From Proteiniclasticum sediminis (GTDB lineage: Bacteria > Bacillota > Clostridia > Clostridiales > Clostridiaceae): a DNA stretch of 64,000 nt. The notes beneath the pieces are model-generated. The model was not told where the DNA came from. It did no database searches and was given only the letters and a program-made list of their open reading frames with translations. The stretch covers positions 12,501 through 76,500 of the forward strand of contig NZ_JAGSCS010000006.1 of NCBI RefSeq assembly GCF_018128025.1. Direction: 5' to 3'. The position numbers and the translations under genes are program-made. Below, piece after piece: positions 8,065 through 17,360 of the stretch (positions are counted from its first letter, which is position 1; every line of letters begins with the position of its first letter).

Positions 8065-8203
8065 GTCATGGGAAAATGATTTCTGTTTCCTTCAGGATGT
8101 CTTCTTCAAAATCATCCAGCAGGGTATCTGATTTTCCCAATGTGTAGAAGATCAGGTTGAGATCCTGGTCTTCAAAATAATGAAGATAAACTCTTCCTTT
8201 CAT
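8065..8203 (-). pseudogene. Short unrecognised reading frame, probably a gene remnant
   Basis: A 45-codon frame starting 'MKGRVYLHYFEDQDLNL' and ending '..ETEIIFP' reads on the minus strand. It has no Shine-Dalgarno, and the same frame stays open further upstream (to beyond 8270) without a start, as expected for a C-terminal fragment. Codon use resembles the neighbouring chromosomal genes, so it may be the remnant of a host gene interrupted at the left end of the island. Family unknown. Confidence 0.3.
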
Positions 8204-8253
8204 CGTAGTTAAAATGGTTATTGAGGGGATTGGGGTTTTCCCCAAGGATATTT

Positions 8254-8275
8254 TGCAAGTGTATAAACACTTGCA
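8254..8275. repeat. Perfect 22-bp palindrome TGCAAGTG..CACTTGCA
   Basis: TGCAAGTGTAT and its complement form an uninterrupted palindrome, next to a further GGGGTTTTCCCC inverted repeat just to the left. It sits between the chromosomal part and the first island gene. It could be a dimeric protein-binding site or part of the island's end. No T-run follows on either strand, so it is not a simple terminator. Confidence 0.6.
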
Positions 8276-8296
8276 TTGCTTGCCATTATTCTTTAA

Positions 8297-8686
8297 CTAA
8301 TTTCCCTTCATTATCGAATTTGTTATTCCTTCAACTGTTGCAGAAATAAGGGCATTTGCAACCGACTTAATTGTGTCTACAACCAATGGTAACCCTTTTT
8401 TGGTAATTGTTTCTTTGACTTTCTTCCACTGAGAATCGTCCCTTATTTTTTCCAGGAAATCATTCCCATCCCATGTTAGAGAACCGACACCAAACACATA
8501 AATTTCGTTGTCAGCATATTGTGCTTTATAGTCCGAAATCAGACCTGCTTCATATAGAATTTTACAGTGATAAGCAACCATCTCGGTATCATATCCATCA
8601 ATAGCCAAATCGTATATGGCTGTTGAGCGATATTTATCTTCAATTTCCAGTAATATCAGGCGAACAAGGTCCATATCTCGTTTCAT
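8297..8686 (-). CDS. DUF2513-family protein
   Basis: The protein begins 'MKRDMDLVRLILLEIEDKY', the typical start of the phage and island family DUF2513, and continues with 'VAYHCKILYEAGLI' and 'GVGSLTWDGNDFLEKIRD', the conserved middle. These small proteins (about 110-130 residues) contain a winged-helix-like core and have no known function. The start has GAGAGG 6 nt upstream. It is AT-rich compared with the glycosyltransferase to the left and marks the beginning of accessory DNA. Confidence 0.8.
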   Translation of the reverse strand: MKRDMDLVRLILLEIEDKYRSTAIYDLAIDGYDTEMVAYHCKILYEAGLISDYKAQYADNEIYVFGVGSLTWDGNDFLEKIRDDSQWKKVKETITKKGLPLVVDTIKSVANALISATVEGITNSIMKGN

Positions 8687-8859
8687 TTTAGCCTCTCACA
8701 TGCTTAATTGTAATCAAGTTCAAAATTATGGGTGTCTACCACTCAATCAAAAATATTTATGATCTTCATCGGGATCCAGAACAAATATGCTTGCTTCCCA
8801 ATCTTGTGTTTCAGGCATTTTGGTCTTGTACTTAATCGTATATGGGTTATATAAATTAT

Positions 8860-11800
8860 TTAGATACTATCCGTCCACATCTCACACTGCCCGATAACTG
8901 TGGCGATTGCGTCTTCAAGACCTTCAGGCGGATATTTATACTTCTTCAAAAGTTTCTTGACCATACGCCTCATACCTGCACGGGCAGATTCTTTCTTCTG
9001 CCAGTCTATGGTACGGTTTTTGCGGAGCATTTCTGTGAGTTCGTGGGTAAGTTCAACGAGATCCTTATTCTCATAGAAATCTTTGACTGCTTCCGGTCGG
9101 GTTAGGGCGTCATAGAACGCCAGTTCCTCAGCGCTCAATCCCATTGCATCACCTTGTGCATGAGCGTTTGCCATATCTTTTGCCATCTTCATCAGTTCAG
9201 TTATGACTTCCTCATTGGAAAGCATACCGTTTAGGTACGCCTTCATTGCACGAGAGAGCATATCTGAGAACTTTTCAGATTTCACAAGATTCGTCCTACG
9301 ATATAGCGAGACTTGCTCTGCAAGCAGTTTTTTTAGAATTTCAACGGCTAAATTGCGTTCCTTCATCTTTGCGATTTCATCAAGGAACTTAGGATCAAAT
9401 AGAGAAAACCCTGTGTCAATATCCGAAAATAAGTTGATAACACCTTCACTTTGAATGCTCGCCTTTAGAAGTTCATTAATGCGAGTGTTAATTTCCTTCA
9501 GTGATAAAGGCTTACCTTCTCCGGTCAACCTGGTCAGAAGAGTACGCACTGCCTCGAAGAATGCTGCCTCATAGCGTTGTTCTGGTTTCAGCAACGAACG
9601 ACAAAGAGACAGTGCCTGACGTAGTAGCATTGCTTCTTTAATGAACGATTCACGTTGTTTTTCTTTATCCACTCCCGAAATAAAGTTCACTCCGCCGCTG
9701 ATGGATTTAGCACGAGTTAGGTCTGTGGCCTTTTCATCCATAAAATTGGAAAAGTCGAATCCAAAAAACAGATCGCGGCAAACCTCCAGTTTTTCTACGA
9801 ATTTTGGCAAAGCAGTCTTAGCAATGTCCGTATCGCCGTAGTTACTCTTGTCACGGTTGGTGTAGTCATTCATTGCTTGTTTCAGCGCTGAGGCTATTCC
9901 TACATAATCGACTACCAACCCTCCTTCTTTATCCTTATAAACCCGATTAACTCGAGCTATGGCCTGCATCAAATTATGTCCTGCCATAGGCTTATAGACA
10001 TACATGGTTGCAAGAGAAGGGACATCAAAGCCCGTTAGCCACATGTCTACGACAATAGCGATTTTCATTGGATCATTGTCATCTTTGAATTTCTTGGCCA
10101 ATTCATCACGGCGACGTTTATTACCAATGATACTGCGCCACTCTTCTGGATCTTTGTTGCTATCCGTCATGACGACGCCAACTTTTTCTATCCATTCTGG
10201 GCGCAACTGGAGTGTTTTATCGTAAATTTTCATCCCGATGGCGCGAGAGTATGCAACAATCATGGCCTTGCCTGTCAGTTCGTATTGGCGGTTTTCTTCA
10301 TAGTGCTTGATAATGTCTACGGAAAGAGCTGTTATCGTCTGGTCCGCACCGAGAATGCTTTCCATCTGACCTAGTTCTTTCTTGCTCTTTTCTACAAGGT
10401 AAGGCTCTGCGCTTTCCGCTACAAGATCGTATTCAGCGTCGATACGGTGCAAGACATCCTCATCTAGCTTAAGGTGGATCACGCGGCTTTCGTAATACAC
10501 AGGACGTGTTGCGCCGTCTTCTACAGCTTGGGTCATATCATAAATGTCTATATAGTTTCCAAAAACCTCAATGGTGGAGCGATCTTTCGAGGAAATCGGT
10601 GTTCCTGTAAACCCTATGTATGTAGCATTAGGTAGGCTTTCACGTATGATAAGGCCAAAGGACTTCTGAATCCGCCCGGTCTGACTGTCAACCCTTTCGT
10701 CGATAAACTGACTGCGATGCGCTTCGTCCGCTATGACGATGACATTACGTCGGTCAGATAAAAACTCGGAGCTTTCCTCAAATTTCTGTGCGGTCGTAAA
10801 GATAATGCCGTTTGCCTGCCGTCCAGCAAGCAATTCTTTCAAATGGGTTCTGCTTTCGGCCTGTTGAGGTGTTTGACGGAGAAACCCTGCACATTTTGCG
10901 AATTGGCCAAAAAGCTGATCATCAAGATCGTTTCGATCTGTCAAAACAACGATCGTGGGAGAGTTTAGCACTTCTTGTAAAAGATGGGCATAGAAAACCA
11001 TGGATAGCGATTTACCACTGCCCTGTGTATGCCAAAACACACCGCCCTTTCCGTCCGTCTCAGTAGCTTTGATGGCAAAGGCGGCTGCTTTTCGTACAGC
11101 AAAATATTGATGGTACGCGCCAAGAATTTTAGCATCCCCGGAAAAACAGATAAAATTCTTGATTATATCAAGCAGTCGCTCCTTTTCAAATATTCCCTCA
11201 AGGAATGTATCAAATTGAGCATACTGTGTATTTTCATAGCTACCGTCTTTTGTTTTCCATTCCATAAAGCGGTCTTCACCTGCCGTGATAGTTCCTGCTT
11301 TAGAGATGGCAAGATCACTCATCACTAGAAAGGCGTTGTATATAAACAGCGATGGTATCTCATGCATATAGTTACGAAGTTGCAAGAATGCTTCACTCGC
11401 ATCCGTTTCCTCACGACTGGGCGACTTGAGCTCAAGCACTACAACAGGGAGACCATTAAGGAATACGATAACGTCAGGGCGCTTTTCGCTATTCTCAATT
11501 ATGGTCCATTGATTGGCAACGGTAAAAGTGTTCCGTTCAACATTTTTAAAGTCGACTAGATAAACGAGAGAAGATCGCTGTTCACCACTATCAAAGTAAC
11601 TTACCGAGACCCCGTTTTGGAGGTAATCCATGAATTGGATGTTCTTCTGCAATACCGTGCCACCCTCAAAATTGCGCAACTTATATACAACCTCGTAAAG
11701 TGCGACTTCTGGTAGCTGGGGATTTACCCGATGCAACGCAGCAAGCAACTCCTCTTTGTGTAGCGGGTCCGTATAATCACGGGCAAAATCAGGTGCGTAA

Positions 11801-11874
11801 ATATGGCTGTACCCCAAGGTGTCGCGAAACACCTCTAAAACAGCATTTTCATAATTTGCTTCGGTATATGGCAT
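8860..11874 (-). CDS. hsdR: Type I restriction enzyme, restriction (R) subunit
   Basis: The 1004-residue product has all expected parts. An N-terminal PD-(D/E)xK nuclease shows 'RPDVIVF' and 'VVLELKSP' (about residues 130-150); a superfamily 2 translocase shows Walker A 'TQGSGKSLSM', DEAH in 'IADEAHRSQF', 'GFTGTPI' and the arginine-finger-like 'QAIARVNRVYKDKEGG'; a helical C-terminal region binds the methylase core. HsdR pumps DNA with ATP and cuts at random sites when unmethylated targets are met. AGGAGG lies upstream of ATG 11874. It is the last gene of the hsd operon, 33 bp after the DUF3800-like gene. No truncation is seen. Confidence 0.96.
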   Translation of the reverse strand: MPYTEANYENAVLEVFRDTLGYSHIYAPDFARDYTDPLHKEELLAALHRVNPQLPEVALYEVVYKLRNFEGGTVLQKNIQFMDYLQNGVSVSYFDSGEQRSSLVYLVDFKNVERNTFTVANQWTIIENSEKRPDVIVFLNGLPVVVLELKSPSREETDASEAFLQLRNYMHEIPSLFIYNAFLVMSDLAISKAGTITAGEDRFMEWKTKDGSYENTQYAQFDTFLEGIFEKERLLDIIKNFICFSGDAKILGAYHQYFAVRKAAAFAIKATETDGKGGVFWHTQGSGKSLSMVFYAHLLQEVLNSPTIVVLTDRNDLDDQLFGQFAKCAGFLRQTPQQAESRTHLKELLAGRQANGIIFTTAQKFEESSEFLSDRRNVIVIADEAHRSQFIDERVDSQTGRIQKSFGLIIRESLPNATYIGFTGTPISSKDRSTIEVFGNYIDIYDMTQAVEDGATRPVYYESRVIHLKLDEDVLHRIDAEYDLVAESAEPYLVEKSKKELGQMESILGADQTITALSVDIIKHYEENRQYELTGKAMIVAYSRAIGMKIYDKTLQLRPEWIEKVGVVMTDSNKDPEEWRSIIGNKRRRDELAKKFKDDNDPMKIAIVVDMWLTGFDVPSLATMYVYKPMAGHNLMQAIARVNRVYKDKEGGLVVDYVGIASALKQAMNDYTNRDKSNYGDTDIAKTALPKFVEKLEVCRDLFFGFDFSNFMDEKATDLTRAKSISGGVNFISGVDKEKQRESFIKEAMLLRQALSLCRSLLKPEQRYEAAFFEAVRTLLTRLTGEGKPLSLKEINTRINELLKASIQSEGVINLFSDIDTGFSLFDPKFLDEIAKMKERNLAVEILKKLLAEQVSLYRRTNLVKSEKFSDMLSRAMKAYLNGMLSNEEVITELMKMAKDMANAHAQGDAMGLSAEELAFYDALTRPEAVKDFYENKDLVELTHELTEMLRKNRTIDWQKKESARAGMRRMVKKLLKKYKYPPEGLEDAIATVIGQCEMWTDSI

Positions 11875-11907
11875 GCGGCTAACCTCCTTTATACTGATTA
11901 GCTTCCG

Positions 11908-13404
11908 TTACAAAATATCTGCGAAATATCCTTCTTCGGTCTTGGAAAACATAATTTTAGACGGAAACAAGTTCTCACCCAAATTTGCAAATCCGACCAA
12001 AGTCATAGCCCATTCAGTTAATTCCGTTGGAATTCGATAGCACTTTGCTTCAGTCTCTTCTGTTACAGTAATCATTGGAATCATCTCTTTGCTAAAGCCT
12101 ACCGACAAAACGTTGCATATTTGTAGGCCGCTTTTAATGACAAGCATTGGCTGCCTGCTCGTATCGAAATAAACCTTTGCACCACGTTGGTTATAGAAAT
12201 AGTCTTTTGTGGTGTCGACCACAGGATCAATTGGAAGTTTATTCCGCATACGTTCAAAATAGTCAGCCAGGCTTTCGCAAGTATAAGCGTTAAAGTATTC
12301 GCCTTGCATTTCAAGATCTTTCTTTATCTCTTCTGCTGACTCGAAATGATTCATAAACCTCAAGAGAGCAATAAACACAATAAAGTCGTCTGAATAGGTT
12401 CCTGCATACGACTTATACCAAGCCTTATTCAATTCGACTGCAACTTGATACATCTTTTTGTAAAGGGCAAGCTGTCGTTCGTTTAGCACGAACCAGCTTT
12501 TATCAAGAATCTTCTTGTTTACCTGCTCTTCTGGCGAGGTATAGCGCAGCGTACTACGTAGCGCCTTAAGCAATTTGGAAATGACCCCTGCTAACAAATC
12601 TGCCATGCGAATCCCGCAGGAGGTCAACGAATCGGCTTCGGTTACCGGAAATAAGCCCACACGTTCCGCTGCTTTAACCGTATTCCCCTTTTCACCTTCC
12701 TTGTCAATGGTTAGCGAATAGGTATGAATAGCTTTTTCAGCCAGATATTTTTTGAAGCCTACGAAAGAGATGTCGTAATTCCAGTCGATTGTTCTAATCG
12801 TAGATATATCATCTAAAATCATAAGAATTTGGCTAAATTGCTCAATTTCCATTTGCTTCAGCGTTTCATTTGCCTTATCCTTTTCTATCTGAGCTGAAAA
12901 GAAGCTCTTCAACAAAGCGATCAGTTCGCCCGTGTTCTCATATAGCCCCGCCATAATGTCGCTTGGCTGATACAAGACTAATGCCTTCGTGATTGAATAT
13001 TTCATCGCGTCCATGTCCACGAAAAAGGTATTTTCGTAATCTTCAAATAGCTGACGGATGATATATTCAATTTTACTTATGACTGCATAGTAGACAAAGA
13101 TTCTTTCATCGAACAAACCCAAGAAGTCTTCCAGCAAAGAAAGATTGTCATTGTTCAACGATGCAAAACCACTTTTCAGTTGGCTTTGCTTGATAGTATT
13201 GCTCTTCAATTCGCCATCGGACTGCCTGTGCTGATACTTTTCTTCAAATGCGCCATACCTTTCATACAAACTGGCTTGATTCTCAGAGAGCCAGCCAACG
13301 ATAACCGCGATAAAACTGTCGGAGTAATTCTCCGCAGTTATTGTTTTGTGGTTAATCTTCCTGCTATGCTCGGATTCGTCATAGTAGAAATTGAATTTGC
13401 CCAT
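11908..13404 (-). CDS. DUF3800-like (RNase H-fold) protein inserted in the hsd operon
   Basis: The 498-residue protein starts 'MGKFNFYYDESEHSRKI', matching the first catalytic-type strand of DUF3800 (aromatic-x-D-E-S), and contains 'IRMADLLAGVISK' at about residue 268, matching the DUF3800 'Q.AD..AG' motif with a second acidic residue. Between them lies a helical region of about 250 residues, longer than in basic DUF3800 proteins, and about 200 residues of unassigned sequence follow. DUF3800 proteins are predicted RNase H-like nucleases found near mobile and defence genes. It lies between hsdS and hsdR with spacings of 31 and 33 bp and a good GGAGG, so it is co-transcribed. Function is unknown; a role as restriction accessory or separate defence effector is inference. 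Confidence 0.7.
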   Translation of the reverse strand: MGKFNFYYDESEHSRKINHKTITAENYSDSFIAVIVGWLSENQASLYERYGAFEEKYQHRQSDGELKSNTIKQSQLKSGFASLNNDNLSLLEDFLGLFDERIFVYYAVISKIEYIIRQLFEDYENTFFVDMDAMKYSITKALVLYQPSDIMAGLYENTGELIALLKSFFSAQIEKDKANETLKQMEIEQFSQILMILDDISTIRTIDWNYDISFVGFKKYLAEKAIHTYSLTIDKEGEKGNTVKAAERVGLFPVTEADSLTSCGIRMADLLAGVISKLLKALRSTLRYTSPEEQVNKKILDKSWFVLNERQLALYKKMYQVAVELNKAWYKSYAGTYSDDFIVFIALLRFMNHFESAEEIKKDLEMQGEYFNAYTCESLADYFERMRNKLPIDPVVDTTKDYFYNQRGAKVYFDTSRQPMLVIKSGLQICNVLSVGFSKEMIPMITVTEETEAKCYRIPTELTEWAMTLVGFANLGENLFPSKIMFSKTEEGYFADIL

Positions 13405-13435
13405 CGGCGGCCTCCTTTCGCAGTTTGGTAAATCA

Positions 13436-14518
13436 TCATTTAGAGGAGAGGTCGGAAACGGATAGTTCGCCAGACATCAGGCGTGGTAAGAGGGTATCAC
13501 GTAACTCGGCAAGGCGAGCGGATTCCTCATTATTGGCTTGCATCTTTAAAAACATCGGGGTCACATTTTCCTCGAAATTTGCGAGTGTGTCATCGCTCGG
13601 CAAAACAATCTCCAAAGAGTTCAAAACGGTGGTTGTCATGCTGGGAACAGCCGAGCCGACATTCATTCCAGCCAAATCGATGGCCCGCATGATAAAGTAT
13701 GCGAACTTGGCAACATTTGGATGAGTCATCTGTGTATAGAACATCGTGTCTACCGTCCAAAATGCCTCGTTCACATACATGACATTATTCAAAGACCCTT
13801 TCCGTGGTATCAATACCGATTCGCCAGTATAGAGTGGTTTGTCCACATAGCGCATGATGCCACCAGAGCCGTAACACGGTATCACGCCGTCACCTAAACG
13901 CTTGTGGTCTTTACCATAACACACTGTCAAAATATCCGATAAAACTGCAGTTTCGCCCTCGCTACATGATTCTGTGAAAATGGCCTGTGCCATCTGCACT
14001 AAATGATGATTTATCTTTCTGTTTTCAGCAATCCGAGCATCAAGCGCAGAAAGCGTGTCGGCAATCATCTGCTGTTCAGCGAGGGAAGGAAAGTCTACAT
14101 AAATGTTGGCAAATGTATCCCTCGTAATCGTGTCGAATACCGAACCGTGCGTCTGCCTCTTCAGAAGGCGGATACTGTCTTTTAGTAGATAGTATAGGTA
14201 CGTCTGAATAACCTTGCCTTTCTTTCCCCGAATTCCATAGCATGACTGGTTAAACGCCATCGGAAAAGGAATCATAGCAAGCTCACCGACTGTGCCACGT
14301 GCCGAAATAATTATGTCGTCCACATTAAGTAGCTTTGTTGAGCTATTCGCCAAACCCGCTTCAGTAATTTTTTTTTCGGTAGAGTAAACATAACGGCTAT
14401 CATCGTTAAAATCCTTGACTGAAAGCCACGGGATGTCACCACCCCAGTATTCAGGGACGCTTGTTTTGGGCGTGCCACCGCCTATAAGGTCGATATTTTC
14501 TGAGAGTTTAGATTTCAT
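13436..14518 (-). CDS. hsdS: Type I restriction-modification specificity (S) subunit
   Basis: Two target-recognition domains are separated by the conserved spacer 'SLAEQQMIADTLSALDARI' followed by 'AENRKINHHLVQMAQAIF', and the C-terminus has the matching second spacer '..ARLAELRDTLLPRLMSGEL'. HsdS positions the methylase and nuclease at a bipartite DNA site. Length (360 residues) is on the short side but both domains are represented. I start at ATG 14518, overlapping hsdM by 11 bp with GGGGG upstream; an in-frame ATG at 14551 is the alternative. The recognised sequence cannot be predicted by eye. Confidence 0.92.
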   Translation of the reverse strand: MKSKLSENIDLIGGGTPKTSVPEYWGGDIPWLSVKDFNDDSRYVYSTEKKITEAGLANSSTKLLNVDDIIISARGTVGELAMIPFPMAFNQSCYGIRGKKGKVIQTYLYYLLKDSIRLLKRQTHGSVFDTITRDTFANIYVDFPSLAEQQMIADTLSALDARIAENRKINHHLVQMAQAIFTESCSEGETAVLSDILTVCYGKDHKRLGDGVIPCYGSGGIMRYVDKPLYTGESVLIPRKGSLNNVMYVNEAFWTVDTMFYTQMTHPNVAKFAYFIMRAIDLAGMNVGSAVPSMTTTVLNSLEIVLPSDDTLANFEENVTPMFLKMQANNEESARLAELRDTLLPRLMSGELSVSDLSSK

Positions 14519-16010
14519 ATCCAAATGCCCCCAGTCTTCTGCGAATTTCATCCTCTAACTCATGCGAACGTTTGAACATCTCGGACAGTTCACTTGTCAG
14601 CCGTACCATCTTCTCCTCAAACGGCTCGCCGTCGTCTTCCTGCTCCTCAATACCGACGTACCTCCCAGGTGTGAGTATGTAGTCTTGCTTTGCAATATCT
14701 TCCGTAGTAACAGCGGCGCAGAAACCCTTTATATCTTCAAGTTTTCCTTCATCGAAGGCCTCAAAAGTGGCAGCAATCTTGGCTATGTCTTCCGTGGTCA
14801 TCTCGCGTAAGCGGCGATTGACCATCGTCCCCATTTTGCGGGCATCGATAAACAGCGTCTTGCCTTTCTGCTTTTTGTTTCGGCTGATGAACCACAGAGA
14901 AACTGGAATCTGGGTTGTGTAGAATAGCTGAGTAGGCATGGCAATAATGGCTTCCACCAGATCATCTTCTAAAATTCTGCGACGGATATCACCCTCACCA
15001 CCACTTTGAGATGAAAGCGATCCGTTTGCAAGGACCATACCGATTTTCCCGTTTGGTGACAGATGATGAATCATGTGTTGCAACCATGCAAAGTTCGCAT
15101 TTCCTGAGGGTGGCAGACCATATTTCCAGCGCGGATCGTCATTAAGGGAGCCATCATTCCAATCAGAAAGGTTGAACGGTGGGTTCGCTAGGATGTAGTC
15201 TGCTTTTAATTGTGGATGCAGATCTTTGTGAAAAGTATCTGCATTGTAACCTCCAAGGTCTGCTTCAATACCATGAATAGCAAGGTTCATTAGAGCCATC
15301 TTACGAGTTGTGGGGTTGGAGTCTTGACCGAATACAGACAAGTTGTTGATATTACCCGAGTGATGTTTAACAAAGTCAGCAGATTGAACAAACATGCCAC
15401 CCGAGCCGCAACAAGGGTCGTATACACGCCCTTTAAACGGCTGTAGAACTTCAACAAGTGTTCTTACGACACAAGATGGTGTAAAGAATTCGCCTGCTCG
15501 TTTGCCTTCCTGTTCAGCAAATTTGGAAAGACAATATTCATATGCACGGCCAAGAAGATCTTTGTCACTTCCATGGTCAACCATTTGAATATTGGTAAAC
15601 AGATCCACTACATTCCCAAGACGACGTTTATCTAATTCACTACGGGAATAGTTTTTCGGAAGTATGTCTTTCAGCCGCTTGTTTTCTTTTTCAATTGCCC
15701 GCATCGCATCATCGATAACTGAACCAATCTCCTCCTTATGAGCTGCTTCGGAAATAACACTCCAGCGAGCAGAGGGTGGAACGAAAAAAACATTTACTTC
15801 CGAGTAGGCATCCTTATCCTCAACGTCGTCATCATCAGCTTCAAGTTCCTGGTAACGTTCCTCGAACTTGTCGGAAATATACTTTAGGAAAATAAGCCCA
15901 AGGACGACATGTTTGTATTCGGCCGCATCCATGTTGCCACGTAAAATATCTGCAGCTGCCCAGATTTGTTGTTCAAAACCGATATTGGCTGTGTTATTTC
16001 CATTTGCCAT
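14508..16010 (-). CDS. hsdM: Type I restriction-modification DNA methyltransferase (M) subunit
   Basis: The product has the HsdM N-terminal helical domain ('ILRGNMDAAEYKHVVLGLIFLKY'), the SAM-binding motif 'VYDPCCGSGGMFVQ' and the adenine N6-methyltransferase motif 'ILANPPFNLSDWN' (NPPF). It methylates the sites chosen by HsdS, protecting host DNA. Length (500 residues) is normal. Its ATG is adjacent to the stop of the small XRE gene (TAA-ATG), so the two are translationally linked. Confidence 0.96.
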   Translation of the reverse strand: MANGNNTANIGFEQQIWAAADILRGNMDAAEYKHVVLGLIFLKYISDKFEERYQELEADDDDVEDKDAYSEVNVFFVPPSARWSVISEAAHKEEIGSVIDDAMRAIEKENKRLKDILPKNYSRSELDKRRLGNVVDLFTNIQMVDHGSDKDLLGRAYEYCLSKFAEQEGKRAGEFFTPSCVVRTLVEVLQPFKGRVYDPCCGSGGMFVQSADFVKHHSGNINNLSVFGQDSNPTTRKMALMNLAIHGIEADLGGYNADTFHKDLHPQLKADYILANPPFNLSDWNDGSLNDDPRWKYGLPPSGNANFAWLQHMIHHLSPNGKIGMVLANGSLSSQSGGEGDIRRRILEDDLVEAIIAMPTQLFYTTQIPVSLWFISRNKKQKGKTLFIDARKMGTMVNRRLREMTTEDIAKIAATFEAFDEGKLEDIKGFCAAVTTEDIAKQDYILTPGRYVGIEEQEDDGEPFEEKMVRLTSELSEMFKRSHELEDEIRRRLGAFGYEI

Positions 16011-16220
16011 TTATTTATCCTCCTTGATTAGTTCCATTATTTCTTTGAGGTCGCAATCAAGAGCTCTGCATATTTTTATCAAAACCTCCGTGTTGATATT
16101 CTCATTTCGCCCAAGTTTCGCAATTGTAGAAGGGCTAATACCTGCCATCTCACGAAGGTCTTTTTTCTTCAAGTCTCGGTCGATTAGGAGCTTCCAAAGT
16201 TTTTTATAGCTTATAATCAT
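16011..16220 (-). CDS. Small XRE-type regulator at the head of the hsd operon
   Basis: A 69-residue Cro/C1-type helix-turn-helix: 'LKKKDLREMAGISPSTIAKL' then 'INTEVLIKICRALDCDLKEIM', the compact form often annotated as HTH_26 or YozG-like. A GAGGTGAAGG Shine-Dalgarno precedes ATG 16220. It is the first gene of the xre-hsdM-hsdS-DUF3800-hsdR unit and touches hsdM. Analogous to controller proteins of restriction systems, it likely tunes operon expression after transfer; that role is inferred from position. Confidence 0.88.
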   Translation of the reverse strand: MIISYKKLWKLLIDRDLKKKDLREMAGISPSTIAKLGRNENINTEVLIKICRALDCDLKEIMELIKEDK

Positions 16221-16270
16221 TGCCCTTCACCTCTATTAGGATTGATATCACAAATTCATACATATGTTAA

Positions 16271-16675
16271 TTATAACCAACCCTCTTTGACATAGCAATA
16301 ATAAGTTTGCGAAATCGTACTATTAGTATGGTAAGAAGTATTTTTATAATAAAAAAGCCGATCAGATGTCGGTCTGTCGGCGATATCAATTATGATGAAA
16401 TTGCTTATTTTCGTTTCCATAAACCATTTCCCAAGGTTTGTCCCGCTGATATTTGGACTTTGCTCAAAGAAAAGATAACTCTGATGACCATTGATTTGGA
16501 CTGTATAACGGTCACCTTGGCCGCCTGCTTTCAGTGCTGCTGCAGGACGAACATCCAGGACCTTTTCGATGGAATACTCACGGCCATCTTCCCAGCGGAG
16601 GCGTCTTGGGAAAAGATTTCCGTCTTCGGAGAAGGAAGCAATGACGGCAACATAGACTTTAGCCTGTGAAGTCAC
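16271..16675 (-). CDS. Hypothetical protein paired with ImmA/IrrE protease
   Basis: A 134-residue frame starting with GTG 16675, which overlaps the stop of the ImmA gene (GTGA). The first 70 residues look like a small beta-rich domain ('RRLRWEDGREYSIEKVLDVR', 'GDRYTVQINGHQSYLFFE'), a pattern seen in short island proteins encoded next to ImmA. The tail 'NTSYHTNSTISQTYYCYV' is low in conserved character. I do not know its function; coupling suggests co-expression with the protease. Confidence 0.6.
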   Translation of the reverse strand: MTSQAKVYVAVIASFSEDGNLFPRRLRWEDGREYSIEKVLDVRPAAALKAGGQGDRYTVQINGHQSYLFFEQSPNISGTNLGKWFMETKISNFIIIDIADRPTSDRLFYYKNTSYHTNSTISQTYYCYVKEGWL

Positions 16676-17217
16676 GTGTCCTCACCCCGATCCGAAAGGT
16701 GTTTAAGGAAATTGCTGTTGGATTGGATAGGAGATTCGATCAGCCAGCCTTTTCGTTTGAGAATCCTAAATTTGAAGTCAAGCAGTTCAGGAGGTACTTC
16801 AAGCTCCTTGGCAACAGAGAAGAAGAAGGTATCCTCACTGAGTAATTCTGTGACCTCATCATCTTCCAGCAGGTATTCAGCAGCAAACAGATTGGCTTCA
16901 TACTCCATCTGGGAGGATGTATCATACAGTGCAAAATCATGGAAAGCCCTCATCTTTGCTGCTTCATGATGAAGGACAGCATGACCGATTTCATGGGCCA
17001 GGATAATCCGTTGGATTGGCTCCGGCAGGTCGCTGTTGATGGTGATGTGCTTTTTTCTTGATTGTCGCAGAAAAAACCCTTTGCACGATTTATCTGTACT
17101 GCCAAGCGGCATTACTTGAACGATGATCCCCATGGCTTCAGCCAGTTTCCAAGGATCTGGCTCATCATATTTACGCATTATCCGGGATACTTCCCGGCAA
17201 ATTATCTCTATCGACAT
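16672..17217 (-). CDS. ImmA/IrrE-family metallopeptidase
   Basis: The zinc-protease motif is present as 'LAHEIGHAVLHHEA' (HExxH at about residue 70), followed by 'QMEYEANLFAAEYLL' with the third ligand glutamate. ImmA proteins cut cognate XRE-type repressors to induce mobile elements after DNA damage. The length (181 residues) is typical. ATG 17217 has GAAGGTGA upstream. The XRE gene at 17361 upstream, in the same direction, is the probable substrate. Confidence 0.9.
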   Translation of the reverse strand: MSIEIICREVSRIMRKYDEPDPWKLAEAMGIIVQVMPLGSTDKSCKGFFLRQSRKKHITINSDLPEPIQRIILAHEIGHAVLHHEAAKMRAFHDFALYDTSSQMEYEANLFAAEYLLEDDEVTELLSEDTFFFSVAKELEVPPELLDFKFRILKRKGWLIESPIQSNSNFLKHLSDRGEDT

Positions 17218-17360
17218 GTAATCACCTTCAAAAGATATAAAATCAAATACTCATCCCGCTAACGATTCCTCACTATCATTAAAGCAAAGTATCGGTATAA
17301 AAATACGGACAGTGAATGACGAAATGGTCGGATGGTTGGAAATAAAGAACGAAGAATTTC

